This document shows positions 13,828 through 22,838 of a stretch of DNA of 64,000 nt, piece after piece. Position numbers and translations under genes: made by a program. The stretch comes from JBEBSD01 sp040394475 (GTDB lineage Bacteria; Bacteroidota; Bacteroidia; Cytophagales; Spirosomataceae), in contig JBEBSD010000004.1 of NCBI GenBank assembly GCA_040394475.1, positions 100,830 through 164,829 of the forward strand. Reading direction: 5' to 3'. The notes beneath the pieces were generated by a model. That model was not told the origin of the DNA, did no database searches, and saw only the letters and a program-made list of their open reading frames with translations. How positions within the stretch are numbered: the stretch's first letter is position 1; the number at the start of each line of letters is the position of its first letter.

Positions 13828-15486
13828 TCAGAAAACGTAGCTGATGCTAAACAGCGTATTCCGGGGTGGGCCGGGATTAACCGTCACAGTCGCGCGTCCT
13901 CTACCCAGCCAATACGTTTTATCGGACAGATTATTGATATTAAGAGACAATTGCATTTTCCTGATCCGATAGAATAACGCAGCATTAAAAACGGTATAAC
14001 CAGGCAATGTAATAAGCGCATACTGTGTTGTTCGTTGCAACGTAACAAAGTTACTTCCCAGGGAAATGCCTGCGCCAGTGAGTATGCCCCGCTCTATGTT
14101 GTACCTTACCCAGGCACCTCCCATATGATGTGGTGCAAACTCTTTTTCTGTACCCACCAGTTCCGGATGATCGCTTTCCGTTATAGTGCTCTTATTATAA
14201 GCGTAATTAGCGCTGACAGAGAGATTCGGCAAGATTTTACCATTAATATCAAGCTCCGCTCCTTTGGATTGTTCCTGGCCTCGTTGTGTCAAAAGCTCCG
14301 GGTTGAGGGCATCATTTGCGTTGATCAGGATGTTGTTTTGTTCGATGCGATAAACAGAAGCAGAAACGGTTAAACCTTTAGTAAACCATTCCGTTTTAGA
14401 ACCGAATTCAACCATATTGCTGGTAAGAGGATCAAAGGGACCTCCGTAAATAGCCGGGTCTCCAATCACACCGGCACTTTGCGGTTGGAAACCCTCTACA
14501 TAAGTACCGTAGAGATTAATGTTTTTGTTCAGTGTATAAACCAATCCTATTCTGGGAATCAAAGCCGTTTGCTTTACTTTCTTTTCCTGCGGTTTTTTAT
14601 AGTTTTCAAAATCCACATAGAATTCCTGGCGCAAACCCAGCAGCATCTGTAATCTGCCTAATTTAATCTGATCCTGAAGGTAAACGCCGTTAGTGTAATA
14701 CAACGAAGTGGCAACCTGTGCTGTCGAAGTAAAATAACCCGTTATCTCCTGAGGCGTGTAATTGGGATTCGCCAGGTCAAAATGAGGCATATTCGGTACC
14801 GGATTGCCATTGTTATCCAATAGATAAAGCTCAGGATGCTTGGGATCGTATGCGTTTGCAGCCGCTGTATTGGCAGCATTCCGGTAAGCTCCCCTGAGGC
14901 TTGTTTGCCAGGATCCCGCCGGAGTGGCTTGCTGTGCAAAATCATAACCTGCCAACACATGATGCTCAAGAGGTCCCAAATTAAAATTAAGATTGAAATA
15001 AGACATCAGGTTAAAATTTGCATCTTTTCGCACGCCCCTTTGCAATCGCATCTCCGCCAGGTTTGACAGTTCGTTACCATTCGCATCCATGCCATATACA
15101 TTATTTACGCGGTGCTCAAGGTAGTCCCTGTCGTAAGCGTATTTGATGAATGAGGTGGTGAATGATATACTTTTACTAAATTTATGATTCAGTGAGGCCA
15201 GGAAAGAAAGCCCTTGTTCTTTATTGTAGCTATTGGAATAGGTTGCGCTAAGAGATGTCGGCGTGGAATACAAGAGCGATTGCCCTCCGTTTCCTCCCAG
15301 TAAAGGCTGACCTCTGTCTACCCTGCCATTGATGGAGCTATAGATCAGGTCAAGGTCTATTCTTGTATGCTCACCGGGGAGGTAAGAAACAGAAGGAGCC
15401 ACCAGAATATCTTTGCCACCCTGTAAATCTCTGAATGAACCGGCGTCCTGGTAAGCTAAATTAAGACGATATGTATCCGGAAACAT
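13828..15486 (-). pseudogene. TonB-dependent siderophore receptor, N-terminally truncated, 552 aa
   Basis: The frame encodes only the beta-barrel of a FhuA/FpvA-type receptor. It begins in the middle of the barrel (MFPDTYRLNLAYQDAGSFRD, then LVAPSVSYLPGEHTRIDLDL) and ends with the normal outer-membrane C-terminus, NTLFSISYVF. Signal peptide, carboxypeptidase-like domain, TonB box and plug are absent. Intact relatives are about 750-800 aa, so roughly 220-250 residues are missing. The ATG is preceded by TTA and then the TGA stop of the acetyltransferase gene in the same frame, which marks the breakpoint. Without a signal peptide the product cannot reach the outer membrane. The following PepSY gene is its usual partner. 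The start given is only the first ATG of the surviving frame. Confidence 0.85.
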
Positions 15487-15489
15487 TAA

Positions 15490-16107
15490 TCAAAGCTCCC
15501 GGAGCCAGTACACCATCTTTTTGGGAGTAGACGTATCGGCTCCCCGGTCGGGCCAGTCAAAGGTGGTCTGCAATGCCGGTATTTTCCGGTAATCCCGCTT
15601 CTCCCAGAAAACATCGTTGGCGCGGTAATCTTCCGGTTTCAATGGATGGTCATCGGGTCGTTCCACAGCGCAGAAACAGGTAGACCGGAAGGTTCCGAAA
15701 CTGCGCGCATGTGCTTCCCTTTCATCGAAAAAACGATGCCCCAATCCCCGCCCCCGATAAGCCGGCAGCAACACGCTTTCTCCAAAGTAAAACACTTCCG
15801 GCACTGCAAATCCTGCCTCCAGGAAGGGGCGCCGGACCTCTTCCGTTTCATCCGCCAGTGGGATACAGGTGGTGGCGCCCACCATCCGGCCGGCGTCCCA
15901 CACCGCAAATACCAGGGCATACGGTGACGCTGAATAGGTTTTCAGGTATTCCTTCTCGTACGCCGGTGTTCCTTCATAGAGGTAAGGAAATTCGTAAAAT
16001 ACCGCAATCCGTAAAGCTGCCAATTCGTCAAAAACACCCGTTATCTGATCCCCTTTGTAGCTCTTAAAAGTCAAGGGCGCCGGCATCATGAAACGAGGCG
16101 TATCCAT
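15490..16107 (-). CDS. GNAT family N-acetyltransferase, 205 aa
   Basis: Acetyl-CoA-dependent transferase. Motif A is PAYRGRGLGHRFFDER (residues about 125-140) and the preceding strand is EVFYFGESVLL; the N-terminal part (DELAALRIAVFYEFPYLYEG) is typical of a GNAT subgroup with an aromatic substrate region. Its start overlaps the 3' end of the SnoaL-like gene by 22 bp, so the pair is coupled. Translation might instead begin at one of the two internal ATGs at codons 7-8. The stop TGA lies six bases before the first ATG of the truncated receptor and in the same frame, so the receptor deletion reached right to this gene. Substrate unknown. Confidence 0.88.
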   Translation of the reverse strand: MDTPRFMMPAPLTFKSYKGDQITGVFDELAALRIAVFYEFPYLYEGTPAYEKEYLKTYSASPYALVFAVWDAGRMVGATTCIPLADETEEVRRPFLEAGFAVPEVFYFGESVLLPAYRGRGLGHRFFDEREAHARSFGTFRSTCFCAVERPDDHPLKPEDYRANDVFWEKRDYRKIPALQTTFDWPDRGADTSTPKKMVYWLREL

Positions 16108-16487
16108 TCTTCCAGGTTATAATAGGTGGTTATCCGGGCGATTTTCTCATCTGTTATCGTCAGAAACGCACCGGCCGGTAACACATACCGCTGCCCGCGC
16201 GCTGCCGGAAACCCCGCTTCTCCCTGCTTGTAAATCCCATTTACCATAAATTCGACGGCCACTTTTTCACCGGATGGTTCGGTAAAAAACACCATATCCG
16301 TCAGCGTTTCTTCATAAGCCGTATCCATTTTTTCCAGGAACTCCCGGAATAACTCCTTACCGATACGCGGGGCGTCCGCCTGGTTGGGCTCATGGCGGAT
16401 GCTTCCGGCAACCAGGTCCAGCATTCCCTCCCATTCCCTCTTATTAAAATGTGCGTAATAACGTTCAGCAATTTCAAGCGCTGTCAT
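16086..16487 (-). CDS. SnoaL-like/NTF2-like domain protein, 133 aa
   Basis: A small cone-shaped alpha+beta protein of the nuclear-transport-factor-2 superfamily, members of which act as isomerases, cyclases or ligand-binding proteins. The start MTALEIAERYYAHFNKREW is the usual family N-terminus. A longer start at 16520 is rejected because it lies inside the -7 box at 16518-16525. Residues that could line the pocket include RHEPNQ and EFMVNGIY. The last strand is RITTYYNLEEWIRL. It overlaps the downstream GNAT gene by 22 bp. No signal peptide. Function cannot be named. Confidence 0.85.
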   Translation of the reverse strand: MTALEIAERYYAHFNKREWEGMLDLVAGSIRHEPNQADAPRIGKELFREFLEKMDTAYEETLTDMVFFTEPSGEKVAVEFMVNGIYKQGEAGFPAARGQRYVLPAGAFLTITDEKIARITTYYNLEEWIRLVS

Positions 16488-16517
16488 GTGGTTGTTCTGG
16501 TTTAATAAATGATCAGC

Positions 16518-16525
16518 CAAAGATA
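16518..16525 (-). promoter_or_regulatory. Probable -7 box (TATCTTTG) for the SnoaL/GNAT pair
   Basis: The complement reads TATCTTTG, a full TAnnTTTG match, 30 bp before the ATG at 16487. No clear -33 TTTG at the preferred spacing. It decides the start of the SnoaL-like gene. Confidence 0.5.
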
Positions 16526-16655
16526 CAAAGCCCCTCCCAAACTGCGAGAAAATCCCCCTCAGTAATAGTAGTATTTCGCCGTTTACCGGTATATAGAGTG
16601 CGATTACTCAAACAACAGTCCTAAACGGGCACTGCTTACTTATTTTGCAAACTCT

Positions 16656-17300
16656 ATGAAAAAAACACTGCCGCTACTGGTTCTCCTGCTCGCAGGCTGT
16701 CTGGCATTCAATCCTGTTCTGGCCCAAAAAAACGGGTGGTATTCACTTTTTGACGGCAAATCACTGAATGGCTGGAAAGTCAGTGAGAATGCGGCCACCT
16801 TCAGTGTCGAAGAAGGCGCGATCAAAGTTGCCGGGCCACGGTCACATCTGTATTACGACGGGCCGGTAAAAAACCATGATTTCAGGAATTTCGAATTCAA
16901 GGCATTGGTAAAAACGGAGCAGGGGTCCAATTCCGGCTTGTATTTCCATACCCGCTTCCAGGAAAAAGGATGGCCCCGCCACGGGTTCGAAGTACAGATC
17001 AACAATAGCCATGGCGATTATATCCGTACCGGCAGCCTTTATGAAATTGTCGATGTGCGGGAAGTATATGTAAACGATGGCGAGTGGTTTACCGAACACA
17101 TCATTGTGAAGGGAAATCATGTAATTATTAAAATCAATGACACTGTAGTGGTGGACTACACCCAGCCTGAAAAGCCGCTCCGGGTAACCGAGGAACGCCA
17201 AACCCGGGTCATCGACTCCGGCACATTTGCCATACAGGGCCACGATCCCAAGAGTGTGGTGTACCTGAAAGATATTATGGTAAAGCCTTTGAAGGATTGA
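16656..17300 (+). CDS. Secreted DUF1080 (3-keto-disaccharide hydrolase type) protein, 214 aa
   Basis: DUF1080 proteins have a concanavalin-like beta-sandwich; some hydrolyse 3-keto-glycosides, others may bind glycans. Residues 1-23 are a signal peptide ending VLAQ. The family pattern is clear: WYSLFDGKSLNGWKVS near residue 28, NSGLYFHTRF, the GFEVQINNSH core with its acidic residue, TGSLYEIVDV, and the closing VYLKDIMVKPL. Length is typical for a single-domain member. It is monocistronic. A weak TATTTTG element sits about 15 bp before the start. Substrate is unknown. Confidence 0.9.
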   Translation: MKKTLPLLVLLLAGCLAFNPVLAQKNGWYSLFDGKSLNGWKVSENAATFSVEEGAIKVAGPRSHLYYDGPVKNHDFRNFEFKALVKTEQGSNSGLYFHTRFQEKGWPRHGFEVQINNSHGDYIRTGSLYEIVDVREVYVNDGEWFTEHIIVKGNHVIIKINDTVVVDYTQPEKPLRVTEERQTRVIDSGTFAIQGHDPKSVVYLKDIMVKPLKD

Positions 17301-17437
17301 TAATCCGCCCGATAGTCGTACCATTTCTATTTTGAGTGGCAGGTTCCAAAAAAATGTTGTTTTTAGCTGTTTCCTGAGTCAGCAGTCGTAGGAAGCCCGA
17401 AGGAATTCAGGTATCTTCCGTTCTGAACAGAACACTC

Positions 17438-18268
17438 ATGTCTCAAAAAATAGCGGTTATCACAGGTCCTACTGCCGGAATCGGCAAAGTAACGACCCTT
17501 GCCCTTGCTCAAAAGGGCTTTAAAATGGTGCTTTTGGCCCGGAATCCTGAAAAGGCCCGTGCATTGCAACAACAGATCGGCCAGGAGATCCCGGCCGATT
17601 TTATCCGGACCGACCTGGCCGATCTGGACTCGGTCCGGTCTGCCGTACAAACGATCCGGCAGCGTTATCAGAAAATCGACGTGCTGATCAACAACGCCGG
17701 GGTGATCGCCGATCAAAAGGCTTTCTCCCCCAACCAAATCGAGCTTACTTTTGCCAGCAACCATTTGGGCCATTTCCTGCTGACCACCGAGCTCCTCGGA
17801 CTGTTAAAAGCAGCAGGAGACGCCCGGATCGTACATGTTTCATCGGGGGCACACCGGTTTGCCCGGTTCAGGATCGACGACCTGGTAAACCCTGCCCGCT
17901 ATTTTCATTTCACCGTTTACGGAAATTCCAAGCTGGCCAACATCCTGTTCTCCAATGAGCTCGCCGAACGGTACAACACAATCACCTCCAATGCATTGCA
18001 TCCGGGAACGGTTGCCAGCAGCTTCGGCTGGGCCTCAACTGGGGTGATCAAATGGTTTGTACAATTAGGAAAACCCTTTTTCAAAACAGCAGAACAAGGT
18101 GCGCGGACCAGCATTTACCTGGCGGCCTCTCCGGATGTGAAGGGGGTTACGGGCGGCTATTTTGAAAACGCCAGACCCGGTAAAAGATCCGCGGCTGCCA
18201 AAGACAAAGGGCTGGCCGTTGCACTTTGGGAGCTGAGTGAAGCGCTGGTGCAAAGCTACCGTTCCTGA
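17438..18268 (+). CDS. SDR family oxidoreductase (retinol-dehydrogenase-like), 276 aa
   Basis: A short-chain dehydrogenase of the extended RDH/WW-oxidoreductase-like group. Seen: cofactor motif TGPTAGIGK (residues about 9-17), RTDLADLDSV, NNAGVI near residue 86, ASNHLGHFLLT, catalytic HVSSGAH, and YGNSKLANILF with the catalytic Tyr and Lys. The C-terminus GGYFENARPGKRSAAAKD is usual for this group. It is NAD(P)-dependent with an unknown substrate. It converges on a small anchored protein only 15 bp away. No operon partner. Confidence 0.92.
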   Translation: MSQKIAVITGPTAGIGKVTTLALAQKGFKMVLLARNPEKARALQQQIGQEIPADFIRTDLADLDSVRSAVQTIRQRYQKIDVLINNAGVIADQKAFSPNQIELTFASNHLGHFLLTTELLGLLKAAGDARIVHVSSGAHRFARFRIDDLVNPARYFHFTVYGNSKLANILFSNELAERYNTITSNALHPGTVASSFGWASTGVIKWFVQLGKPFFKTAEQGARTSIYLAASPDVKGVTGGYFENARPGKRSAAAKDKGLAVALWELSEALVQSYRS

Positions 18269-18283
18269 GCGGAGCCGGCCGGT

Positions 18284-18679
18284 TCACCGGAACGGAAAGC
18301 GGCTCAAAGCTTCTTCTGCCATAGCGCCTTTTTGATACTTCCCGAGACAATTTCGCTGAAACTGTGCGTCGAAATGGACGTCTCCGGGGTGAACTGTCTG
18401 CGGAAAGGAGCCCCCGGCTTTAAAAAAATAAACCGTTGTAGTCCCGTATTTAGTATAGGGCATCAGCTTTCCATACTGCTCCATTTCCTCCCATAGCGTA
18501 TCGGCAACCGTGACGGCGTAGATCCGCACAACCGGACCGGTATTGTTCGGGTTCCTGTACACGGCGACCTCTTTAAAATCACCTTTCAGAGAACTGGTAC
18601 TGGGTTGCAACAGCGAGTCAAACAACACATACCCGATAACCAGTACAATCAGCAATAAAACAACGGTACGTAATTTCAT
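18284..18679 (-). CDS. Small membrane-anchored protein, 131 aa
   Basis: I do not recognise a family. The first 20 residues form a single hydrophobic anchor or signal (LRTVVLLLIVLVIGYVLFDS). The rest is soluble, with a beta-rich middle (VVRIYAVTVADTLWEEMEQY, TTTVYFFKAGG). There is one Cys (QRNCLGKYQ) in the C-terminal part. A TATCTTTG -7 box lies on the same strand at 18783-18790, about 100 bp upstream, which supports it being a real, separately transcribed gene. It probably faces the periplasm. Confidence 0.65.
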   Translation of the reverse strand: MKLRTVVLLLIVLVIGYVLFDSLLQPSTSSLKGDFKEVAVYRNPNNTGPVVRIYAVTVADTLWEEMEQYGKLMPYTKYGTTTVYFFKAGGSFPQTVHPGDVHFDAQFQRNCLGKYQKGAMAEEALSRFPFR

Positions 18680-19108
18680 CTAACAGGATTTTTTATCCCC
18701 GGACTACTGCGGCTCCCCGGAGGCTGTACACCTCCCGGTAGTAGCACCTGGCCGGGGTGATGATCGGTCGGTGACCCTGGTTCAAAGATACCGGTTTTAA
18801 CCGCCTTCACCGGTAAGTTGCCCGTCTATTTTTGTTTTCTTCTCTATCACGCGGCCTTTTACGGTTTGCTCCTGTCTACCGGTCTTCCTCCTGTTCCCGC
18901 ACTTTATCCGGAAAATCCGGTGCTTCGGTCGCCGGGGTTTTACGGTACTCGGGCTTTGCACCAATTTTGACCCGGGATCGACAACGGCGTACCGAAACCC
19001 CTTTTCCAACGGTAGGTACGTCTGTTCATCGACCTCACAGTTATTAAAAAGGGGGAACCGCAAACAGGTGTCTCTCTGTAATCGAAGCAAAACCAAATTT
19101 CCTTCACA
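18680..19108. other. Intergenic region with a minus-strand -7 box at 18783-18790
   Basis: About 430 bp between two divergent genes. The left part carries TATCTTTG (complement of 18783-18790), probably serving the small anchored-protein gene. I see no riboswitch consensus in the right part before the TonB receptor gene, and no promoter I would defend. A run of A5G5 lies at 19047-19056. No coding potential is evident. Confidence 0.5.
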
Positions 19109-21466
19109 ATGAAACAAACATTTTTACTGCTGCTGGTCCAGTTGGTCAGCTTTGGCGCCTTATATGGCCAGCAACCGGTACAGATCGTTAAGGGGAGAGT
19201 CACCGATACACAATCCGGCAGCGCCTTACCGGGAGCAACCGTAGTACTCGGAGGCAGCAACCCTGTAAAAGGAACGGTTACCGATGCAGAAGGATTTTTC
19301 AGGATGCCGGGTGTTCCTTTGGGACGCCAGGTGCTGCACGTCAGTTTTTTGGGCTATGGGAGTCTGACCATACCCGACGTGCTGGTCACTTCCGGGAAAG
19401 AAGTCTCCCTGGAGATACGTCTGGAAGAGCAGGTAATCAAAGCCGAAGAAGTGGTGGTAAAGGCGAAGCGGGACCAGGAGCTGCTCCTCAATGAGTTCGG
19501 GACAGTAAGCGCCCGGAGCTTTTACATCGAAAATACCCGGCGGTTTGCCGGAAGCCGGAACGATCCCTCGCGGATGGCTGCCAATTTTGCGGGAGTATCG
19601 GGGAGCAACGACGCCCGGAATGATATCGTCATACGGGGAAGCTCACCGGCCGGGCTGCTCTGGCGGCTGGACGGGGTGGATATCCCCAATCCCAGCCACT
19701 TCGGGGCGCTTGGTGCGACGGGCGGACCTGTCAGCATAATCAACAACAACGTGCTCGGCCGTTCCGATTTTTTCACGGGCGCATTCCCGGCAGACTACGG
19801 GAACGCGCTCAGCGGCGTATTCGATTTACAACTGCGTACCGGCAACCGCGATAAACGTGAATTTACCGGCCAGGTAGGTTTCAACGGGTTCGAGCTCGGT
19901 ATAGAAGGACCTTTCTCCAAAGGGAAAAACGCCACCTACCTGCTTCATTACCGCTATTCAGTGCTGGGATTAGTACAGAAGCTGGGGCTTGCGCCGGGTA
20001 CGGGAAGCGGCATCCCCAATTACCAGGATGTGGCTTTTAAAATCGACCTGCCGACGGGTCGCCCGGGAAGCCGCTGGAGTATTTTCGGGATAGGCGGCAC
20101 CAGCGATGTAACCTTTAAGGGATCTCTCAAGGATACCGCCAACCTATACAGCGACCCCTACAGTAACCTGCGCAACGCGGCCGGAATGGGGGTAGGCGGA
20201 ATTTCCTATACGCACTATTTCGATGTAAACACCCATTTGCAAACCACAGTCGCTTTGTCACACGGGGCTTTCCGGACAAGGATCGATTCCCTGGACGATG
20301 CGCGGGAAGCGCATCCGCATTACCGGGACGTCTCCAGCCAGGGAAGAGCTACCGTGACTACCCGTATGACCAGAAAGCTCAGTGCCAGGCATCTGGTTTC
20401 CGCCGGACTGTATTATAACCGCTTGTCTTACAGTCTCTCCGACAGTTCACTTACCAACGGCCGGTTCCGCACAATCCGGGACCGGAAAGGGAATACAGAC
20501 CTTGCACAGGCGTTCGTTCAGTGGCAGTACAAACCCGTTGACCGCCTGACACTGAACACAGGTTTGCACGGAAGTTGGTTTGCCCTGAACGGTGACTATG
20601 CCGCCGAACCCCGTGTCGGCCTGAAATACGGACTACCGGCCGGACAAACGCTGTCACTGGCAGGGAGCCTCAACAGTCAGATACAGCCACTTCAGCTGTA
20701 TTTCGTCCAGACCCCGGCCGGAGCGGGTAATTACCGGACGACCAACCACCATTTGTCCATGACCAGGGGCGCCCAGGTGGTATTCGGATACGACCGGTTC
20801 ATCGGCGAACGGATCCGGCTAAAACTGGAAGGGTATTACCAGCACCTGTACAAAGCTCCGGTAGAAACCGCTCCTTCCTCGTTTTCGGGGCTGAACCTGG
20901 GCGCCTCCTTCGGCGCCTCGGATATTGACAGCCTGTTGAGCAAGGGCAAAGGGCGGAATTATGGCGCTGAAATAACCCTGGAGCGGGCCTTTGAGAAGGG
21001 ATATTACTTCCTGGCGACCCTTTCCGTGTTCGATTCGAAGGCTACCGGCAGCGACGGAATCCGGCGCAATACAGCGTTCAGCAACAAGTATGTGGGAAAC
21101 CTGCTGGGAGGGAAAGAATGGCGGATGGGAGAAAAAAACAGTCTTGCCCTGGACGTACGCGTTACATCGGCTGGAGGACGTCCCTATATTCCCATCGATC
21201 CGTTGCGCTCCGTCACGGCAGGAGCGGAAGTGCCGGACCTGGAAAAAGCTTACCAGTTACGGTTCAGGAATTATTTCCGCACAGACCTGAAAATCACCTA
21301 TCGTCGCGACGAAAAAAAATGGACGCATGAGTGGTTTATCGATTTTCAGAATCTCGCCAACACCAAAAATGTATTTACACAAACGTTCGATGCCCGCTCC
21401 GGGAAAATACGGACACAGTACCAGATTCCCTTGTACATCACTTTCAATTACAGGATCGAGTTCTGA
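19109..21466 (+). CDS. TonB-dependent receptor with carboxypeptidase-like N-terminal domain, 785 aa
   Basis: An outer-membrane active transporter or signalling receptor. Residues 1-20 are a signal peptide (ending LYGQ). Residues about 27-110 are a CarboxypepD_reg-like domain (VKGRVTDTQSGSALPGATVV, GTVTDAEGFFRM). The plug follows, with IVIRGSSPAGLLWRLDGVDI and NALSGVFDLQLRTGN. A 22-strand barrel is expected to the end, where it closes with the aromatic strand PLYITFNYRIEF. Length fits the smaller TonB receptor class, not SusC (about 1000 aa). No SusD follows; instead, a LytS-type kinase and a LytTR regulator lie downstream on the same strand (230 bp gap), hinting at a shared stimulus. Ligand unknown. 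Confidence 0.92.
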   Translation: MKQTFLLLLVQLVSFGALYGQQPVQIVKGRVTDTQSGSALPGATVVLGGSNPVKGTVTDAEGFFRMPGVPLGRQVLHVSFLGYGSLTIPDVLVTSGKEVSLEIRLEEQVIKAEEVVVKAKRDQELLLNEFGTVSARSFYIENTRRFAGSRNDPSRMAANFAGVSGSNDARNDIVIRGSSPAGLLWRLDGVDIPNPSHFGALGATGGPVSIINNNVLGRSDFFTGAFPADYGNALSGVFDLQLRTGNRDKREFTGQVGFNGFELGIEGPFSKGKNATYLLHYRYSVLGLVQKLGLAPGTGSGIPNYQDVAFKIDLPTGRPGSRWSIFGIGGTSDVTFKGSLKDTANLYSDPYSNLRNAAGMGVGGISYTHYFDVNTHLQTTVALSHGAFRTRIDSLDDAREAHPHYRDVSSQGRATVTTRMTRKLSARHLVSAGLYYNRLSYSLSDSSLTNGRFRTIRDRKGNTDLAQAFVQWQYKPVDRLTLNTGLHGSWFALNGDYAAEPRVGLKYGLPAGQTLSLAGSLNSQIQPLQLYFVQTPAGAGNYRTTNHHLSMTRGAQVVFGYDRFIGERIRLKLEGYYQHLYKAPVETAPSSFSGLNLGASFGASDIDSLLSKGKGRNYGAEITLERAFEKGYYFLATLSVFDSKATGSDGIRRNTAFSNKYVGNLLGGKEWRMGEKNSLALDVRVTSAGGRPYIPIDPLRSVTAGAEVPDLEKAYQLRFRNYFRTDLKITYRRDEKKWTHEWFIDFQNLANTKNVFTQTFDARSGKIRTQYQIPLYITFNYRIEF

Positions 21467-21696
21467 AGGCCGTGCATCCGCTCAAAGCAGGCATCCCCGG
21501 AAAACGCAGCCCCGGGCGATAGAAGTAAAGCGGCCATGCTTTCCGTAATTCCGCAAAACCACGTAACTTTTGCACCCGGTTTCTGCCGCTACCGGGTCCG
21601 GAGCATCTCGCCTGAAACGGGTGCAATCCGGGAAGCTCACGAAAACCGCAACGCCGCAGATAGCTCAAAAATATGCCCTACAACTGAACAGGCTTT

Positions 21697-22794
21697 ATGG
21701 AATACTTCCAAACCAGAAAGGATATCTTTCCCGTGTTTCAGAGCATCCGGAAATTTTTACTGATGAATCTCCTGATCGCCCTGGTCATTGTGTTGGTGTT
21801 TACACCGTTCCGGTATTATACCACGATGGAGGAGTTTCAAAAAACCGGCCCTGCCCTGCTAATCAATTTCATGATGTCGGCCGTTCTGAGCTACGGGGGA
21901 TTTGTCGTGGAATGTTACTACGACAAACGCATTTCCTGGATAGACCGCCCTGTAAAAAGACTGCTCCTCCAAAGCGTGAGCTACCTTATTTATGCTTTCG
22001 CGGCCAGTTACCTTGTTATCGTAGGGTACATGTGGGCGGTTCTCGGCCTGTTCACCTTTGAAAACATTCCCTGGATGAAACTGTTACCGGAGGCAAAATC
22101 TCCGATGTTTATTGCATTCGGGATTTGCGCCGCTTTTATCAGCTATTCGTTCCTGAGCCGGTGGCGGGAGGCCGCAGTAGAAACCGAACGGCTCAAGACC
22201 GCGCGCTATGCAAGCCAGTACCAGTCGCTGAAAAATCAGTTGAACCCGCATTTCCTGTTTAATTCCCTGAATGCCCTGAGTAACCTGGTTTATGAAAATG
22301 CTGACGCTTCCGCTGCATTTATCCGTAAACTGTCCCGGATATACCGGTATGTACTGGAAGTGCAGGAAGATGAAATCGTTGCACTGACTGCCGAAGTGAC
22401 CTTCGCCGAAAACTACCTGGCGCTGCAAAAGATACGTTTCGAAGATAGCCTGGAATACACCATCCGGATCACCGAAACCAATGGTTCCGGCTACTTGCCC
22501 CCCCTGTCCCTGCAGCTATTGCTGGAGAACGCGATGAAACATAACGAAGCTTCCCGTGCCCATCCGTTGAAAATCAGCATCTTCCGGGAAAACGACCTGC
22601 TGACAGTACAAAACAATTACCGGCCCAGGAACATCCCAAACGAAGAATCAACCGGGATCGGGCTGGACAATATTTGCAAACGATACGAAATACTGGGAAA
22701 CCGTCCGGTGGAAATCATCCCGGACGGAACACATTTCACTGTAAAACTTCCGATACTTGAAAACCCCGCCCCGGCTTCTCATCTCCTTGCTTAG
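21697..22794 (+). CDS. LytS/YehU-type sensor histidine kinase, 365 aa
   Basis: A membrane histidine kinase of the His_kinase (PF06580) class. Four hydrophobic segments occupy residues about 20-150. The phospho-acceptor histidine is in QLNPHFLFNSLNALSNLV. The ATPase has the N-box LLLENAMKHN and the G-box STGIGLDNICKRYEIL. There is no extracytoplasmic sensor domain, so the signal is probably sensed in the membrane. The LytTR response regulator follows 44 bp later and is its cognate partner. A TAACTTTTG element at 21562-21570 could provide a promoter separate from the TonB receptor gene. Confidence 0.94.
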   Translation: MEYFQTRKDIFPVFQSIRKFLLMNLLIALVIVLVFTPFRYYTTMEEFQKTGPALLINFMMSAVLSYGGFVVECYYDKRISWIDRPVKRLLLQSVSYLIYAFAASYLVIVGYMWAVLGLFTFENIPWMKLLPEAKSPMFIAFGICAAFISYSFLSRWREAAVETERLKTARYASQYQSLKNQLNPHFLFNSLNALSNLVYENADASAAFIRKLSRIYRYVLEVQEDEIVALTAEVTFAENYLALQKIRFEDSLEYTIRITETNGSGYLPPLSLQLLLENAMKHNEASRAHPLKISIFRENDLLTVQNNYRPRNIPNEESTGIGLDNICKRYEILGNRPVEIIPDGTHFTVKLPILENPAPASHLLA

Positions 22795-22838
22795 GACAAA
22801 GGGGGCAATTTTTACGGTCTAACACTTATTACTGACGT

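Noticed and set aside
18800..19108. Cobalamin or other riboswitch before the TonB receptor gene
   Set aside because: I looked for the conserved B12-box and other known consensus segments and saw none.
18797..19117. 106-residue minus-strand frame
   Set aside because: Basic, low-information sequence in a leader region; overlaps the TonB receptor start.
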